This document shows, one piece after another, positions 62,941 through 64,000 of a stretch of DNA of 64,000 nt. Source of the DNA: Xestospongia bergquistia (Eukaryota; Porifera; Demospongiae; Haplosclerida; Petrosiidae); the NCBI GenBank assembly GCA_963965975.1, contig OZ014422.1, positions 3,557,155 through 3,621,154 on the forward strand. The letters are read 5' to 3'. A program made the translations under genes and the position numbers. Under the pieces are notes generated by a model. It worked only from the letters and a program-made list of their open reading frames with translations. It had not been told where the DNA came from and ran no database searches. How positions within the stretch are numbered: position 1 is the stretch's first letter; each line of letters begins with the position of its first letter.

Positions 62941-64000
62941 CTCTAATGCATGTCAGCCTTTATTGTATAGTTGCAACATGCCTGCATGAAGTGTCAAGCC
63001 TGTTTGTTCTATTTGGAGACACATATTAATTGTCTACAATTGTAAGAGTTACACTATAACATGTATCTCAAAATGGATTTTAGGGTAGATCTGGTGTGGT
63101 GCTCCTTTTTATAGCAAGGGGGATGGTCTTGGCAAGTTATCATGCTGGTTTACCTCACCCTGAATGTGAGAATGTTCAGTCTGAATAGTCAGGTAACCTA
63201 GGTTATGGAGACGTTACTCTGGTACTAAGAAAAGTGGTCAGAAATTTGCTCAGCAGCTGTCATAGCTGTCATAGTGGCAATGCTTCTGGCAACAGCTAAA
63301 TGGTGAAGTGAATGGACCAAACTAGTTCATTTTATAAATTGTCTATTTTGTATTTTTTTCACATTTCTATTATATAATCATATCCATACATGGACAAGTA
63401 TTTACATAACAAAAGACAACTAGCCATTTGATTAGTGTTAAGCCTGTTGTTTTGTATAGTGTAGCCTTTTTGCTTCTTCAGTCTGTATTTATTTGCTAGC
63501 ACTTGTTTGTATTGGTATGCATGTGTATTTATTCTGTGTCCTTTTTCAAGTGGGTGTTAAGAATTTAATAGGGTTCAAATGGCAATTCTTGGTGAAACAT
63601 TCTACACTCAAGCTTGAAATTTGGTATAATCTAAGAATATGATAAAAGATGTATTTTTGCATTATTAGTTCTAGATAAAGGAAAGATAGAGATATTTGTC
63701 ATGATGTACAGTTAGGGTAGAGTGTGGACAGTGATTACTACTGAATATTTGGCCTATTATGAAATTATCAGTGCCAAATGTGTATTGTTATGTATAATGA
63801 TGAGTTCTATGTACACTCTATATTTTGTGAAATCATTACTGTATTAACAAACATTTAGATAGTAGTTTCAAAGACATCCCAGTAGGTTGATGAAACACTT
63901 ATAAAAAGTTTAGATGAACATAAACAGATAAAACTATACTGCAACCAAGCAGACGTCAAATATGGCAAATGATTATGCAATTAGAATATTCCTCTTCCAC
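62941..64000. other. Spacer, nothing recognised
   Basis: AT-rich to the window end with no open frame above 60 codons. An exon-like stretch at about 63878-63920 (VDETLIKSLDEHKQ after an AG) could belong to the ankyrin gene, but the support is weak. Confidence 0.4.

Overview
The window looks like nuclear DNA of a marine demosponge, possibly close to Amphimedon. This is inference from AT-rich sequence, many 50-300 bp GT-AG introns, SRCR/LDLa and Pmp-like repeat membrane proteins, a 7TM family resembling sponge receptors, one-exon-per-repeat ankyrin coding, and a MULE, Ty3/gypsy, Ty1/copia and DIRS-like transposon load. No prokaryotic signals (operons, Shine-Dalgarno sites) were seen. Everything was read by eye; no database search was run.

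Layout. (1) 0.3-11.1 kb: a tandem family of large surface proteins (Pmp-like beta-helix repeats, Cys-rich module, 8-9 membrane helices). Copy 1 is nearly intact; copies 2 and 3 are decayed. Copy 3 is split by a complete Ty3/gypsy element (5119-9346, minus strand) with 169-bp LTRs and a 5-bp target duplication. (2) 12.4-13.1 kb: broken SRCR + LDLa exons. (3) 14.2-15.9 kb: the 3' exons of ATG2, the autophagy lipid-transfer protein, with a small TA-flanked inverted-repeat element in one intron. (4) 16.2-17.5 kb, minus strand: a homeobox gene with several disabling changes and a long AT microsatellite inside its homeodomain intron. (5) 17656-21642: a Mutator-like (MULE) DNA transposon with 105-bp terminal inverted repeats, a perfect 9-bp target duplication, and a multi-exon transposase carrying a FAR1-like finger, DDE core, SWIM, AT-hook and PHD finger. 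(6) 22.5-27.2 kb: two remnants of a 7TM receptor family. (7) 28.1-32.6 kb: gene-poor DNA with two opposed arrays of decayed leucine-rich-repeat-like exons and several small repeats.

(8) 34.7-60.1 kb: an ankyrin-repeat gene on the plus strand. Each exon encodes one 33-residue repeat in phase 0. Part of the gene was copied as a 2.1-2.4 kb segment, and two introns are filled by a hierarchical satellite with a unit of about 640 bp and roughly 25 copies. A 2.6-kb block of that satellite is duplicated almost perfectly. (9) 60.5-63 kb: a retroelement graveyard with a Ty1/copia 3' end, a second decayed Ty3/gypsy piece and a DIRS-like reverse transcriptase piece.

The recurrent theme is decay and repeat-driven growth. 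Most non-ankyrin genes carry single-base frameshifts. These could be true pseudogenes or, in part, consensus errors in the assembly; raw reads or RNA would decide.
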